Below are positions 41,904 through 51,354 of a DNA stretch of 64,000 bases, in pieces. This DNA is from Actinomadura rupiterrae. GTDB taxonomy: Bacteria; Actinomycetota; Actinomycetes; Streptosporangiales; Streptosporangiaceae. The translations under genes were made by a program, and so were the position numbers. The stretch is from NCBI RefSeq assembly GCF_024172125.1, contig NZ_JAMZEA010000002.1:372001-436000 (forward strand), read 5' to 3'. The notes below the pieces were generated by a model that had not been told where the DNA came from, searched no databases, and worked only from the letters and a program-made list of their open reading frames with translations. The number at the start of each line of letters is the position of its first letter. The first letter of the stretch is position 1.

Positions 41904-42914
41904 TTAGCTGGAGGCGCGGACGACCAGGTGCGGCGGCAGGATGACGACCGGCTCGGCCAGCGGCTCGCCGTTGATTCGGGCGAGCAGGAGCCGGGTCATC
42001 TCTCGGCCCATCTCCTCGGCCGACTGGTGGACGGTGCTGAGCGGCGGGTCGGAGAGCGCCGCGGACGGCGAGTCCTCGAAGCCGACCACCGCGACGTCGC
42101 CCGGCACGTCCCGGCCGTGCCGCCGCAGCACCCGGACGGCGCCGAGCGCCATCGGGTCGTCCGCGGCGAAGATCGCGTCCAGCTCCGGGTCGAGCGCGAG
42201 CAGCTCCTCGGCCGCGGCGATCCCGCTGGCCTCGCTGAAGTCGCCGTAGGCGACCAGCTCCGGCAGCCCCGCCTCGGCGAGCGCGGTGCGGTAGCCGGTG
42301 AGCCGGTCGATGCCGACGCCCATGTCCTGCGGACCGGCGATGGTCGCGATGCGGCGGCGGCCCCGGCCGACCAGGTGCTCGACCGCCAGCCGCGCGCCGC
42401 TGCGGTTGTCCACGTCCACGTACGACACCGGCTCGACGCCGGGCGGACGGCCGCCGAGGACGGTCGGCACGCCGCTCGCCTCCAGCCGTCCGGGCAGCGG
42501 GTCCGCGGCGTGCAGGGAGGTGAGCAGCACGCCGTCCACGTGCTGCGCGGTCAGGTACCCCTCCAGCCGCGCGTACTCGGCGGGGGAGCGGGCGAGCGCG
42601 AGCAGCAGCTGCAGCCCGGTCTCGGCCAGCGCCGCGCTGACCCCGCGGATCATCCCGGCGAAGAACGGCTCGTCGAACAGCCGCAGCTCGGACTCGGCGA
42701 TGACCAGCGCGACCGTCTCGGTGCGCCGGGTGACCAGGGTGCGGGCGGCCCGGTTCGGCACGTAGCCGAGCTCGTCGATCGCGGCGAGCACCGCGTCCCG
42801 GGCGCGCGGGCTCACCCGCGGCGAGCCGTTGATCACCCGGGAGACCGTGCCGCGGCCGACCCCGGCCAGCGCGGCGACCTCCTCCAGGGTGGGGCGTGTT
42901 CCCCGTCCGGCCAT
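41904..42914 (-). CDS. cebR: CebR-like LacI-family repressor of cellobiose utilisation
   Basis: A 336-aa LacI regulator. The N-terminal HTH (TLEEVAALAGVGRGTVSRVI) and hinge (GYVPNRAARTLVTRRT) precede a sugar-binding domain (TVALVIAESELRLFDEPFF to residue 336). It is the last gene after bglC and the cebEFG-like genes, and a perfect CebR box TGGGAGCGCTCCCA lies before the binding-protein gene at 47739. CebR proteins release the box when cellobiose or cellotriose binds. ATG 42914 is the only sensible start. A hairpin (CCGAGGC/GCCTCGG, 41852-41884) may end the operon. Confidence 0.88.
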   Translation of the reverse strand: MAGRGTRPTLEEVAALAGVGRGTVSRVINGSPRVSPRARDAVLAAIDELGYVPNRAARTLVTRRTETVALVIAESELRLFDEPFFAGMIRGVSAALAETGLQLLLALARSPAEYARLEGYLTAQHVDGVLLTSLHAADPLPGRLEASGVPTVLGGRPPGVEPVSYVDVDNRSGARLAVEHLVGRGRRRIATIAGPQDMGVGIDRLTGYRTALAEAGLPELVAYGDFSEASGIAAAEELLALDPELDAIFAADDPMALGAVRVLRRHGRDVPGDVAVVGFEDSPSAALSDPPLSTVHQSAEEMGREMTRLLLARINGEPLAEPVVILPPHLVVRASS

Positions 42915-43071
42915 CCGCCCGCCTCCCGCTACCGCGCCGCCTGCACCCGCTGTCCCCGCGCGCCGTCCCGCCGAGGCGGCCACCCGCCGGGACGCCCCCG
43001 GCGAACGAGCCGCCCGCCGAGGCGGGCGCCCGCCCGGACGGTCCCGGCGGACGAGCCGCCCGCCGGGGCGG

Positions 43072-44445
43072 TCACTCGCCGGGGCCGCCGCGGCGGATCA
43101 CCTCCGCGTACCAGCGCGCGCTGTCCTTGGGCGCGCGGCGCAGCGTGGCGTAGTCCACGTGGACCAGCCCGAAGCGCCGTGAGTACCCCCACGCCCACTC
43201 GAAATTATCCAGCAGCGACCACGTGAAGTAGCCGCGAAGCGGCACGCCGGCCCCGATCGCGTCGTGGCAGGCGCGCAGGTGCCCGTCCAGGTAGCCGATC
43301 CGGCCCGCGTCGTGGACCGTTCCGTTCGCGGGTTCCTCCTGGTAGCCCGCGCCGTTCTCGGTGATGTACAGGTCCACGGCCGGGTACTCGCGGTGCAGCC
43401 TGACTAGCACCTCCGCGAGCCCGGACGGGTCGATCTCCCAGCCCATCCCGGTCGTCGGGCGCCCGGTGGACGGGAACCGGACGTGCTCGCTGCCCACCCA
43501 CGGCGAGTGCTCGGCGAACGGCGACGACGCGGCCTGCGGCGCCGAGTCCGGGTCGCCGCTGACGGTGTGCCGCGAGTAGTAGTTGATGCCGAGGTGGTCG
43601 ACCGGCTGGTTGATCAGCGCGAGATCGGCGTCCGGCGGCGCGAACCCGTACCGCTCCACGTCCGCGAGGACGTCGCCCGGATAGCGGCCGAGCAGCAGCG
43701 GGTCCAGGAAGAACCGGTTCTGCAGGCCGTCCACGCGGCGCGCCGCGTCCACGTCGGCCTCGGCGTCCGACGCGGGCGTCACCGCGTACAGGTTCACGGC
43801 CGCGCCGAACAGGTTGTCCGGACGCTGCGCCCGCATCGCCTGGACGGCCAGCCCGTGCGCCAGCATCAGGTGGTGCGCCGCGTGCAGCGCCGCGGCCGGT
43901 TCCCGCCGTCCCGGCGCGTGGTCGCCGGACGCGTACCCGAGGAACGCCGCACACCACGGCTCGTTCACCGTCAGCCAGTTCCGCACCCGGTCGCCCAGGA
44001 CGGCGTGCACCTCGGCCGCGTAGTCGGCGAACCGGTGCGCGGTGTCGCGGACGGGCCATCCGCCCGCGTCCTCCAGCGTTTGCGGCAGGTCCCAGTGGTA
44101 GAGCGTGGGCCAGGGCTCGATGCCCGCGTCGAGCAGCGCGTCCACGAGCCGGTCGTAGAACGCCAGGCCGCGGCCGCCGGGCGCCTGCGCGCGCGTCCAC
44201 GACACCGAGAACCGGTAGGACGTCAGCCCGAGGTCGCGCATGATCGCCACGTCCTCGCGGAACCGGTGGTAGTGGTCGACCGCCACGTCCCCGGTGTCGC
44301 CGCCCAGCACCGCGCCCGGCCGCCGGACGAAGGTGTCCCACACCGACGGCGCCCGGCCGTCCGCGCTGGTAGCCCCCTCCACCTGGTACGCGGCCGTCGC
44401 CGCGCCCCACCGGAACCCGTCCGGGAAGATCGCCGCGCCGCTCAT
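43072..44445 (-). CDS. bglC: Glycoside hydrolase family 1 beta-glucosidase
   Basis: A 457-aa cytoplasmic GH1 enzyme. It starts with the family signature FRWGAATAAYQVEGA. It has the acid/base in WLTVNEPWCAAFLGY and the nucleophile in YITENGAGY, and ends with WSLLDNFEWAWGYSRRFGLVHVD. It hydrolyses cellobiose and short cello-oligosaccharides after import to glucose, matching BglC of the ceb operons. The ATG overlaps the preceding permease stop by 4 bp. The 157-bp gap to cebR is filled with GC-rich imperfect repeats. Confidence 0.93.
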   Translation of the reverse strand: MSGAAIFPDGFRWGAATAAYQVEGATSADGRAPSVWDTFVRRPGAVLGGDTGDVAVDHYHRFREDVAIMRDLGLTSYRFSVSWTRAQAPGGRGLAFYDRLVDALLDAGIEPWPTLYHWDLPQTLEDAGGWPVRDTAHRFADYAAEVHAVLGDRVRNWLTVNEPWCAAFLGYASGDHAPGRREPAAALHAAHHLMLAHGLAVQAMRAQRPDNLFGAAVNLYAVTPASDAEADVDAARRVDGLQNRFFLDPLLLGRYPGDVLADVERYGFAPPDADLALINQPVDHLGINYYSRHTVSGDPDSAPQAASSPFAEHSPWVGSEHVRFPSTGRPTTGMGWEIDPSGLAEVLVRLHREYPAVDLYITENGAGYQEEPANGTVHDAGRIGYLDGHLRACHDAIGAGVPLRGYFTWSLLDNFEWAWGYSRRFGLVHVDYATLRRAPKDSARWYAEVIRRGGPGE

Positions 44446-45353
44446 GCCTTGACCGCGCCTTCCATGATCCCTCCGATGATCTGGCGGCCGAACACCACGA
44501 ACACGACCAGCAGCGGCAGCACCGCGACCGAGGTCCCGGCGAACATCAGCGTGTAGTCGTCGAAGTGGCCGTTGGCCAGGTTGTTGATGGACAGCTGGAC
44601 GGTCGGGTTCTCCGGGTTCAGCACCGCCAGCGGCCACATGAAGTCGTTCCAGGTCTGCATGAAGGTGAACAGGCCGAGCACGCCGGCGGCCGGGCGCAGC
44701 GCCGGCAGGACGACCCGCCAGTACACGCCGAACGTCGTGCAGCCGTCCACGCGCGCGGCCTCGACCAGCTCGTCCGGGACGGCCTGCGCGGCGTACTGCC
44801 GCATCATGAACACCCCGAACCCGGTCACCAGGAACGGCACGACCACCGCCTGCAGGTGGTTCTGCCAGCCCAGCCTCACCATGATCATGTAGAGCGGGAT
44901 GATGCCCATCTGGACCGGGATCATCATCGTCGCGACGATCGTCAGCAGCAGCGCGTTCCGGCCGCGGAACCGCAGCTTGGCGAACGCGAACCCGGCGAGC
45001 GAGGCGAAGAACACCGTCGAGACCGTCACGCAGGACGCCACGATCGCCGAGTTCAGCAGGCCCTTGGCGAAGTAGGCGTCCTGGTTGGCGAACAGCCGGT
45101 GCACGTTGGAGCCGAGGTGCCCGCCCGGCAGCACCGGCGGCGGGACGTCCGCGACCACGTCGTTGGTGCGCGTCGCCACCACGAACATCCAGTAGATCGG
45201 CGCGACCGACAGAGCCGCCGCCGCGAGCAGCGTCAGGTAGGTCAGCGGACTGGCCTCCCACAGCCCGTGCAGCTTCCGGGCAGGCCCCTGCAGCTTCCGG
45301 GCGGGCCCGTGCAGCTTGCGCGCGGGCCGGGTCAGGGGAGCGGGGATCGTCAT
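44442..45353 (-). CDS. cebG: Sugar ABC transporter permease (CebG-like)
   Basis: A 303-aa permease of the MalG/CUT1 family with six membrane segments. It carries the EAA motif EAARVDGCTTFGVYWRVVLP that contacts the ATPase. The N-terminus contains three repeats of seven residues, PARKLHG/PARKLQG, from a 21-bp tandem repeat; this cytoplasmic extension is unusual. No ATPase gene is in the operon, as in other ceb systems that share MsiK. It overlaps both neighbours by 4 bp. Confidence 0.9.
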   Translation of the reverse strand: MTIPAPLTRPARKLHGPARKLQGPARKLHGLWEASPLTYLTLLAAAALSVAPIYWMFVVATRTNDVVADVPPPVLPGGHLGSNVHRLFANQDAYFAKGLLNSAIVASCVTVSTVFFASLAGFAFAKLRFRGRNALLLTIVATMMIPVQMGIIPLYMIMVRLGWQNHLQAVVVPFLVTGFGVFMMRQYAAQAVPDELVEAARVDGCTTFGVYWRVVLPALRPAAGVLGLFTFMQTWNDFMWPLAVLNPENPTVQLSINNLANGHFDDYTLMFAGTSVAVLPLLVVFVVFGRQIIGGIMEGAVKA

Positions 45354-46318
45354 CGGGTGCCTCCCGCGCGCCGGACGAAGGCGAAGTTCAGCAGCGAGAA
45401 GGCGATGATGAGCAGGAACAGCGCCCAGGCGACCGCCGCGCCGTAGCCGTACCGGTCATGCCCGAACGCGCTGTCGTACATGTACATGGTCAGCGTCTGG
45501 AACTGGTGCGTCGCGCCGCCGTCCATCTTGTTGGACGTCCCGCTGCCGAACAGCACCGGCTCGGTGAACAGCTGCAGCCCGCCGATCGTGGAGATCACGA
45601 CCGTGAACAGGATCGTCGGGCGCAGCAGCGGGACGGTGATCTGCCAGAACTGCCGCGTCCGGGACGCGCCGTCGATCGCCGCCGCCTCGTACAGGTCCTT
45701 CGGGATCGCCTGCATCGCGGCGAGGAAGATCAGCGCGTTGTAGCCCGTCCAGCGCCAGTCGACCATCACCGAGATCGCCGTCCAGGACCAGGCGCGGTTC
45801 GCGTGCCAGTCGACGTGGCTGTGCAGCAGCCAGTTCACGAACCCGAAGTCGGTGTCGAAGAGCTGCCCGAACACGATCGCGACCGCCGCCATCGAGGTGA
45901 TCAGCGGCGCGACGACCGCGATCCGGAACACGGTCGCGCCGCGCATCCGCCGGTTGAGCGTGTTCGCGAGCAGCAGCGCCAGCAGCAGCTGCGGGACGGT
46001 CGAGAGCGCGAAGATCCCGACCGTGTTCACCAGCGCGTGCCAGAACTGGTCGTCCCCGAACAGGTAGCTGTAGTTGCCGAAACCGGCCCACTTGCGCGTC
46101 CCGGACGCCAGCCCCCAGTCGTGCAGCGACACCCACAGCGTGTAGACCAGCGGGTACGCGCCGAAGACGAGGAACACGACGAAGAACGGCGCGACGAACG
46201 CGTACGGGCTCGCCTTCAGGTCGAGCTTCGCGAGCCGCGACCGCCAGGCGCTCGGCTTCGGCGGCGCCCCGCCCGCCCGGGAGGCGGAACGGACGGGACG
46301 CGCGTCCAGTGCGGTCAC
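45350..46318 (-). CDS. cebF: Sugar ABC transporter permease (CebF-like)
   Basis: A 322-aa MalF/CUT1-type permease. An N-terminal cytoplasmic stretch of about 35 residues precedes TM1 (PYAFVAPFFVVFLVFGAYPL). Six membrane helices are visible, and the EAA loop reads EAAAIDGASRTRQFWQITVP. With CebG it forms the channel for cellobiose/cellotriose uptake. I chose GTG 46318, preceded by GAAGG; ATG 46396 would add 26 residues but lacks a clear ribosome site. Downstream it overlaps cebG. Confidence 0.87.
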   Translation of the reverse strand: MTALDARPVRSASRAGGAPPKPSAWRSRLAKLDLKASPYAFVAPFFVVFLVFGAYPLVYTLWVSLHDWGLASGTRKWAGFGNYSYLFGDDQFWHALVNTVGIFALSTVPQLLLALLLANTLNRRMRGATVFRIAVVAPLITSMAAVAIVFGQLFDTDFGFVNWLLHSHVDWHANRAWSWTAISVMVDWRWTGYNALIFLAAMQAIPKDLYEAAAIDGASRTRQFWQITVPLLRPTILFTVVISTIGGLQLFTEPVLFGSGTSNKMDGGATHQFQTLTMYMYDSAFGHDRYGYGAAVAWALFLLIIAFSLLNFAFVRRAGGTR

Positions 46319-46406
46319 CGAAGCACCTTCGCGCCGGCCGTCGCCGCCCGGCACCGCTTCGCGGCGGGCCGGGCGCCCTTCAGGACGGGATGCCATGGGA
46401 CGGCGC

Positions 46407-47699
46407 TCACCGGGCGGCCTTCTTGGCGGCGTCGACGGCCTTGCCCCAGGCGTCCTCGGGCTTGACCTTGCCCTGCCCGACCGCGATCAGGACGTTCTCG
46501 ACGGCCTGCCGGACGTCCTCGTTCTTCGGGCCGAGGTACACCGGCTTCACCGACGCGACCAGCTGCCCGAAGATCTTCCCGGTGGGCGCGTTGCCGAAGT
46601 AGTCGTTCAGCGCGCCGGATACGGCCGGGTCCTGCTCGGCCTTCACGTTGGACGGGAAGGTGTCCTTGGCCTTGAACGCGCCGACCTGCCCCTGCGCGCC
46701 GGTCAGGAACTTCGCCAGCTCGGCGGCGTCCTTGGCGTGCTTGCTCTGCTTCGGCACCGCCAGCCACGAGCCGCCCCAGTAGCCGGACCCGCCGGGCGTG
46801 GTCGCGACGTCCCAGCGGTCCTTGCCGAAGTCGCCGGAGAACTGCTTGATCCCGCCGAGCATCCAGGACGGGCAGGGCACGGTCGCGAACGTGTCGCGCT
46901 TCAGCGCCGTCTGCCACGGCGGCGTGAAGATCGACATGTCGGCCGTCATCTTGTTCTGCTCGAACTTCAGCGCCGTGTCGAACGCCTGCTTCACGGCCGG
47001 GTTCGTGTCGAAGACCAGGTTGTTGCTCTTGTCGAAGTAGCTGTAGCCGGGCCCCGCGCCCGCGTTCTGCAGGACGGTGGCGCGCAGGACGGCGGTCGGA
47101 CCGTCCAGCCACTTCGTCCCGGACACCTTGCCCTGGAACCTCTGGCCGGTCGCGAAGAACTGGTCCCACGTCGGCCAGAGCTTGCCCACCTGGTCGCGGT
47201 CGGTGGGCAGCCCGGCCTTCTTGAACAGGTCCTTGCGGTAGCACATGGCGAGCGGCCCGACGTCCGTGCCGAGCCCGACGAGCTGGCTCCCGTCCGGGCT
47301 GAGCCCGAGCTGCCACTTCCACGGCAGGAAGTCGCCCTGCATGCTCCGCGCGCCGTAGTCGAAGAGGTTCACGAACTTCGTCCGCTGCTGCATGTAGGTG
47401 GGGAGGATGCCCTCCTCCAGCGCGACGACGTCGCCCGCGCCGCTGCCGGTCGCGATCCACTGCTGGAGGCGCGGCTTGTAGTCGTCCAGGGACGAGACCT
47501 TGCGCTGCCGGACCGTGACGCCGGGGTGCGACTGCTCGAACTGCTGGTACAGCCCCTCGTAGCCGAACTCGCCGAACACGTCGACGGTCAGCTGGATCTT
47601 CTTGTCGGACTTGGAGTCGCCTCCGCCGCCGCATGCCGCCGCGAGCACGCCGGCCGCCGCGAGTACGGCGACGGCCCTCAGCCGGTTACCCCTCATCAT
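46407..47699 (-). CDS. cebE: Sugar-binding lipoprotein (CebE-like)
   Basis: A 430-aa extracellular solute-binding protein. The signal peptide ends in a lipobox (AAAC, residues about 20-23) followed by GGGGDSKSDKK. The rest is a CUT1 binding protein with aromatic-rich ligand clefts (LPWKWQLG, KLWPTWDQFF, YWGGSWLAVP). ATG 47699 follows GAGAGGGACCC. It captures cello-oligosaccharides outside the membrane for the CebFG permease. First gene of the operon, 40 bp from the CebR box. Confidence 0.9.
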   Translation of the reverse strand: MMRGNRLRAVAVLAAAGVLAAACGGGGDSKSDKKIQLTVDVFGEFGYEGLYQQFEQSHPGVTVRQRKVSSLDDYKPRLQQWIATGSGAGDVVALEEGILPTYMQQRTKFVNLFDYGARSMQGDFLPWKWQLGLSPDGSQLVGLGTDVGPLAMCYRKDLFKKAGLPTDRDQVGKLWPTWDQFFATGQRFQGKVSGTKWLDGPTAVLRATVLQNAGAGPGYSYFDKSNNLVFDTNPAVKQAFDTALKFEQNKMTADMSIFTPPWQTALKRDTFATVPCPSWMLGGIKQFSGDFGKDRWDVATTPGGSGYWGGSWLAVPKQSKHAKDAAELAKFLTGAQGQVGAFKAKDTFPSNVKAEQDPAVSGALNDYFGNAPTGKIFGQLVASVKPVYLGPKNEDVRQAVENVLIAVGQGKVKPEDAWGKAVDAAKKAAR

Positions 47700-47738
47700 G
47701 GGTCCCTCTCTAGACGATGCTTTCTGGACCGATATATG

Positions 47739-47752
47739 TGGGAGCGCTCCCA
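47739..47752. promoter_or_regulatory. Perfect CebR-type operator
   Basis: TGGGAGCGCTCCCA is exactly the 14-bp palindrome known as the CebR box in Streptomyces. It lies 40 bp upstream of the cebE-like start, in the right place to repress cebEFG-bglC. Confidence 0.93.
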
Positions 47753-47815
47753 CGAAGGAAAGAACGTGACCCGGCTCACTGTCAATCCCCGCAATCCAAC
47801 CGTTACCAAGCCAGA

Positions 47816-47842
47816 CGCCCCGACCTGCGAGAGGTCGGGGCG
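47816..47842 (-). terminator. Intrinsic terminator after the maltodextrin operon
   Basis: CGCCCCGACCT pairs perfectly with AGGTCGGGGCG (11 bp, 5-base loop), 41 bp beyond the stop of the second LacI gene. It should insulate the ceb promoter. Confidence 0.85.
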
Positions 47843-47882
47843 CGCACGCGAAGGGACGCTACGAAACGGCCGGTACCGCCGG

Positions 47883-48902
47883 TTACGGGACGGCGGGCAC
47901 CGCCACCGGGGCCGTGGACCGGCGGACGACCAGCTCGGGCCGGTAGAGCAGCTCGGTGCGCGGCGGCCGCCCGCCGCCGATCTCCTCCAGCACCGTGCTC
48001 ACGGCGGCGAGCGCCATCTCCCGCACCGACTGCCGGATCGTGGTGAGCGGCGGGTCCAGGTAGGCGGTCAGCGGCGAGTCGTCGAACCCGACGACCGACA
48101 CGTCCTCCGGCACCCGCAGTCCGCGCTGCCGGGCGGCCCGGATCGCGCCGAGCGCCATGATGTCGTTCCCGCAGCAGATCGCGGTGCAGCCCCGGTCGAG
48201 GAGCTTCTGCGCCGCGGCCTGCCCGCCCTCGACCGTGTACATCGTGTTCACGACGAGCTCCTCGGGCGCCTCGCCGAGCAGCGTCTTCAGCCCGCGCAGG
48301 AAGCCCTCGGTCTTGCGCCGCGTCGGGACGTACACGTCCTGCCCGATCGCGAGCCCGATCCGGCGGTGCCCGAGCGAGCCGAGGTGCGCGACCGCCGCTT
48401 CCAGCGACGCGACGTCGTCGTTGGAGATGAACGGCGCGTCGATGTCCGGGCGGTGCCCGTTGACCAGCACGATCGGCAGGCCCTGCTCGGTCAGCCGCGC
48501 GTACCGGGCGCGGTCGGAGTTGGCGTTGGCGTGCAGGCCGTTGACGAAGATGATCCCGGCGACACCGCGTTCGAGCAGCATCTCCAGGTAGTCGTCCTCG
48601 GCCACGCCGCCGGGTGTCTGCGAGCACAGCACGGCCATGTAGCCGTGCCGGGCGAGGGCGCTCTCGATCACCTCGGCGAACGCCGGGAAGATCGGGTTGG
48701 TCAGCTCGGGGATGATCAGCCCGATCAGCCCGGCGCGCTGCTGCCGGAGCCGCGCGGGCCGCTCGTACCCGAGCACGTCCAGCGCGGCGAGCACCGCCTG
48801 CCGGGTCGCCGCCGACACCCCGGGCCGCCCGTTCAGCACCCGGCTGACCGTCGCCTCGCTGACCCCGGCGTGCCCAGCGATATCGGCCAGACGCGTCGTC
48901 AT
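47883..48902 (-). CDS. malR: MalR/AglR-like LacI-family repressor
   Basis: A 339-aa LacI regulator. The HTH is RLADIAGHAGVSEATVSRVL and the hinge region GYERPARLRQQRAGLIGLI; the sugar-binding domain extends to the end. It is the last gene of an operon of binding protein, two permeases and alpha-glucosidase, so it probably senses maltose or malto-oligosaccharides. The presumed site is the CTTGCAGAAA palindrome at 53722, matching the CTTGCAG core known for Streptomyces MalR. Its ATG overlaps the alpha-glucosidase stop. Confidence 0.87.
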   Translation of the reverse strand: MTTRLADIAGHAGVSEATVSRVLNGRPGVSAATRQAVLAALDVLGYERPARLRQQRAGLIGLIIPELTNPIFPAFAEVIESALARHGYMAVLCSQTPGGVAEDDYLEMLLERGVAGIIFVNGLHANANSDRARYARLTEQGLPIVLVNGHRPDIDAPFISNDDVASLEAAVAHLGSLGHRRIGLAIGQDVYVPTRRKTEGFLRGLKTLLGEAPEELVVNTMYTVEGGQAAAQKLLDRGCTAICCGNDIMALGAIRAARQRGLRVPEDVSVVGFDDSPLTAYLDPPLTTIRQSVREMALAAVSTVLEEIGGGRPPRTELLYRPELVVRRSTAPVAVPAVP

Positions 48903-50497
48903 GACCCTGAACTTACCTTCCACCAGGCCGCGGTGTCGGGCGGGAGGACGAGGCCGGCGCCGTCCTCCCACGCCACCGGGCCGCTGGTCAGGATCGGTTC
49001 GCCGGCCGCGGGGACGACCACGGGCGCGTCCCCGGTGTTGACCGCGCAGCCGACGGCCGTCCCGTCCGGCGCCGGACGGACGAACGCGAGCGCGCCGTCC
49101 GGGGCGTCCAGCCAGGTCAGCGGCCCGTCGCCGAGCGCGGGCTCGGCATGCCGGATACGCAAAGCCGCCTTGTAGAGCGCGAGCATCGACTCCGGGTCGG
49201 CCTCCTCGGCGGCGACGGTCAGCGCGCGCCAGGCGGCCGGAACCGGCAACCACGAGGACGGCCCGTCCGAGAACCCGAACGGCGGCTCGTCGCCCTCCCA
49301 CGGGATCGGGACGCGGCAGCCGTCGCGGCCCGCGTCCTCGCCGCGTCCGGCCTGCGGGTCCTTGCGGAACTCGGCGGGCAGGTCGAGAACCTCGGGCAGG
49401 CCGAGCTCCTCGCCCTGGTAGACGTAGGCGGAGCCGGGCAGCGCGAGGGTCAGCAGGGCCGCGGCGCGGGCGCGGCGCAGCCCGGTCTCGCCGCCGCCGA
49501 AGCGGGTGGCATGCCGCTTGACGTCGTGGTTCGACAGCACCCACGTCGCCGGCGCGGACCGGGCCGTGCGCAGGGTCTCCTCGATGACGGCGCGCAGCTT
49601 TGCCGCGTTCCAAGGCGTCCCGAGGTAGTGGAAGTTGAACGCCTGGTGCAGCTCGTCCGGGCGGGTGTAGGCGGCGAGGCGCGCGGTGCTCGGCGCCCAC
49701 GCCTCGGCGACGCCGACGCGGTCGCCCGGGTAGGAGTCGAGCAGCTTGCGCCAGGCGCGGTGGATCTCGTGCACGCCGTCCTGGTCGAAATAGGGCAGTT
49801 CGGCGTGGCCGAGCATCTCGGCCTGGCCCGCGCGGCCGACGTCGGGGAGCCCGGCGGCCTTGACCATGCCGTGCGCGACGTCGATCCGGAAGCCGTCCAC
49901 GCCGAGGTCGAGCCAGAACCGCAGGATGTCGTCGAACTCCGCGCGGACCTCGGGGTTCTCCCAGTTCAGGTCGGGCTGCTCGGGCGCGAACAGGTGCAGG
50001 TACCACTGGCCGTCCGGGACGCGCGTCCAGGCCGGCCCGCCGAACACCGACTCCCAGTCGTTCGGCGGCAGCGCTCCGTCCGCGCCGCGTCCCTCGCGGA
50101 ACATGTACCGCTCGCGCTCGGACGACCCGGGCGCGGCGGCCAGCGCGTCCCGGAACCACGGGTGCCGGTCGGACGTGTGGTTCGGGACGATGTCGACGAT
50201 GACGCGCAGCTCGTGCGCGTGCGCGTCCGCGATGAGGGCGCGCGCGTCGTCCAGCGTCCCGAACAGCGGGTCCACGTCCCGGTACCCGGCCACGTCGTAG
50301 CCGAAGTCGGCCATCGGCGAGACGTAGAACGGGGTGACCCACAGGGCGTCCACGCCGAGGCGCGCCAGGTACGGCAGGCGGGACCGGATGCCCGCCAGGT
50401 CGCCCACGCCGTCGCCGTTCGCGTCGGCGAAGCTGCGCACGTACACCTGGTAGATCACCGCGTCCCGCCACCAGCCGGTGGTCGGCGATTCGGTCAT
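48899..50497 (-). CDS. Glycoside hydrolase family 13 alpha-glucosidase
   Basis: A 532-aa cytoplasmic GH13 enzyme. Conserved regions are present in order: DIVPNHTSD, the nucleophile in DGFRIDVAHG, the acid/base region VGVAEAWAP, and the transition-state Asp in VLSNHDVKRH. The start WWRDAVIYQVYVRSFAD is typical of oligo-1,6-glucosidase/alpha-glucosidase. It hydrolyses imported malto-oligosaccharides or trehalose-like sugars. ATG 50497 is preceded by GAAAGGA. It lies between the permease genes and the repressor gene. Confidence 0.93.
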   Translation of the reverse strand: MTESPTTGWWRDAVIYQVYVRSFADANGDGVGDLAGIRSRLPYLARLGVDALWVTPFYVSPMADFGYDVAGYRDVDPLFGTLDDARALIADAHAHELRVIVDIVPNHTSDRHPWFRDALAAAPGSSERERYMFREGRGADGALPPNDWESVFGGPAWTRVPDGQWYLHLFAPEQPDLNWENPEVRAEFDDILRFWLDLGVDGFRIDVAHGMVKAAGLPDVGRAGQAEMLGHAELPYFDQDGVHEIHRAWRKLLDSYPGDRVGVAEAWAPSTARLAAYTRPDELHQAFNFHYLGTPWNAAKLRAVIEETLRTARSAPATWVLSNHDVKRHATRFGGGETGLRRARAAALLTLALPGSAYVYQGEELGLPEVLDLPAEFRKDPQAGRGEDAGRDGCRVPIPWEGDEPPFGFSDGPSSWLPVPAAWRALTVAAEEADPESMLALYKAALRIRHAEPALGDGPLTWLDAPDGALAFVRPAPDGTAVGCAVNTGDAPVVVPAAGEPILTSGPVAWEDGAGLVLPPDTAAWWKVSSGS

Positions 50498-50538
50498 GGT
50501 TTCCTTTCGGGTCGGAGAACCGGTCACTGGGCCGGGGG

Positions 50539-51354
50539 TCACTTCACGCCGCCGGCCGTGAGGCCCGCGACGATCCGGCGCTGGAAGACGAGCACGACGG
50601 CGATCAGCGGGACGGTCACCACCGCGCCCGCCGCCATCTGCGTGCCGAACGGCTGGTCGAAGCCGGACACGCCGGTGAACTTGGAGATCGCGACCGTCGC
50701 GGTCTGCATCTCCTTGCGGTTGACCATCGACAGCGCGATCAGGAACTCGTTCCATGCCGCGATGAACGTCAGGATCGCGGTGGTGAACACGCCGGGCGCG
50801 GCCAGCGGAACGATGATCTTCCGGAACGCCTGGCCGCGGGTGCAGCCGTCCACCATCGCCGCCTGCTCCAGCTCGAACGGCAGCTGCCGGAAGAACGCGG
50901 TGAGCAGCCACACCGACAGCGGCAGCGCGAAGCCGAGGCTCGGCACCACCATCGCCTGGTAGGTGTTGATCCAGCCGATGTCGGTGAACAGCTTCAGCAG
51001 CGGGACGAGCTGGGAGACGCCCGGGAACATCGTCGTCGCGATAACCAGGCCGAGCACCGCGTTCTTGAACCGGAACTCCAGCCGGGCCAGCGCGTACGCG
51101 GTGAACACGCCGACGACCAGCGTGAGGACCGTGGTCGTCCCGGCGACGATGACGCTGTTCAGCAGCGCCCGTCCGAAGCCGTTGTGCCCGCCGAACACCG
51201 CGCGGAAGTTCTCGGTCGAGACCGGCGACGGGACGGGCGAGTTGTCGAACTGGTCCTGCGGGCGGCGCAGCGCCGACGCGACCATCCAGTAGAACGGCGC
51301 GAGGCAGTACACGGCGACGGCCGCGAGCCCGAGGTAGGAGAGCGCGCGCTTCAC
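50539..51354 (-). CDS. malG: Maltodextrin-type ABC permease (MalG-like)
   Basis: A 271-aa CUT1 permease with six membrane helices. Its EAA loop reads EQAAMVDGCTRGQAFRKIIVP. The start is GTG 51354 overlapping the MalF-like stop (GTGA). It ends 41 bp before the alpha-glucosidase start. It works with the MalF-like and binding proteins; the ATPase is presumably encoded elsewhere (MsiK). Confidence 0.9.
   Translation of the reverse strand: MKRALSYLGLAAVAVYCLAPFYWMVASALRRPQDQFDNSPVPSPVSTENFRAVFGGHNGFGRALLNSVIVAGTTTVLTLVVGVFTAYALARLEFRFKNAVLGLVIATTMFPGVSQLVPLLKLFTDIGWINTYQAMVVPSLGFALPLSVWLLTAFFRQLPFELEQAAMVDGCTRGQAFRKIIVPLAAPGVFTTAILTFIAAWNEFLIALSMVNRKEMQTATVAISKFTGVSGFDQPFGTQMAAGAVVTVPLIAVVLVFQRRIVAGLTAGGVK

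Noticed and set aside
46395..49175. A 926-codon + strand frame over cebE and the second LacI gene
   Set aside because: Composition-driven shadow; the minus-strand genes have lipobox, HTH and operator support.
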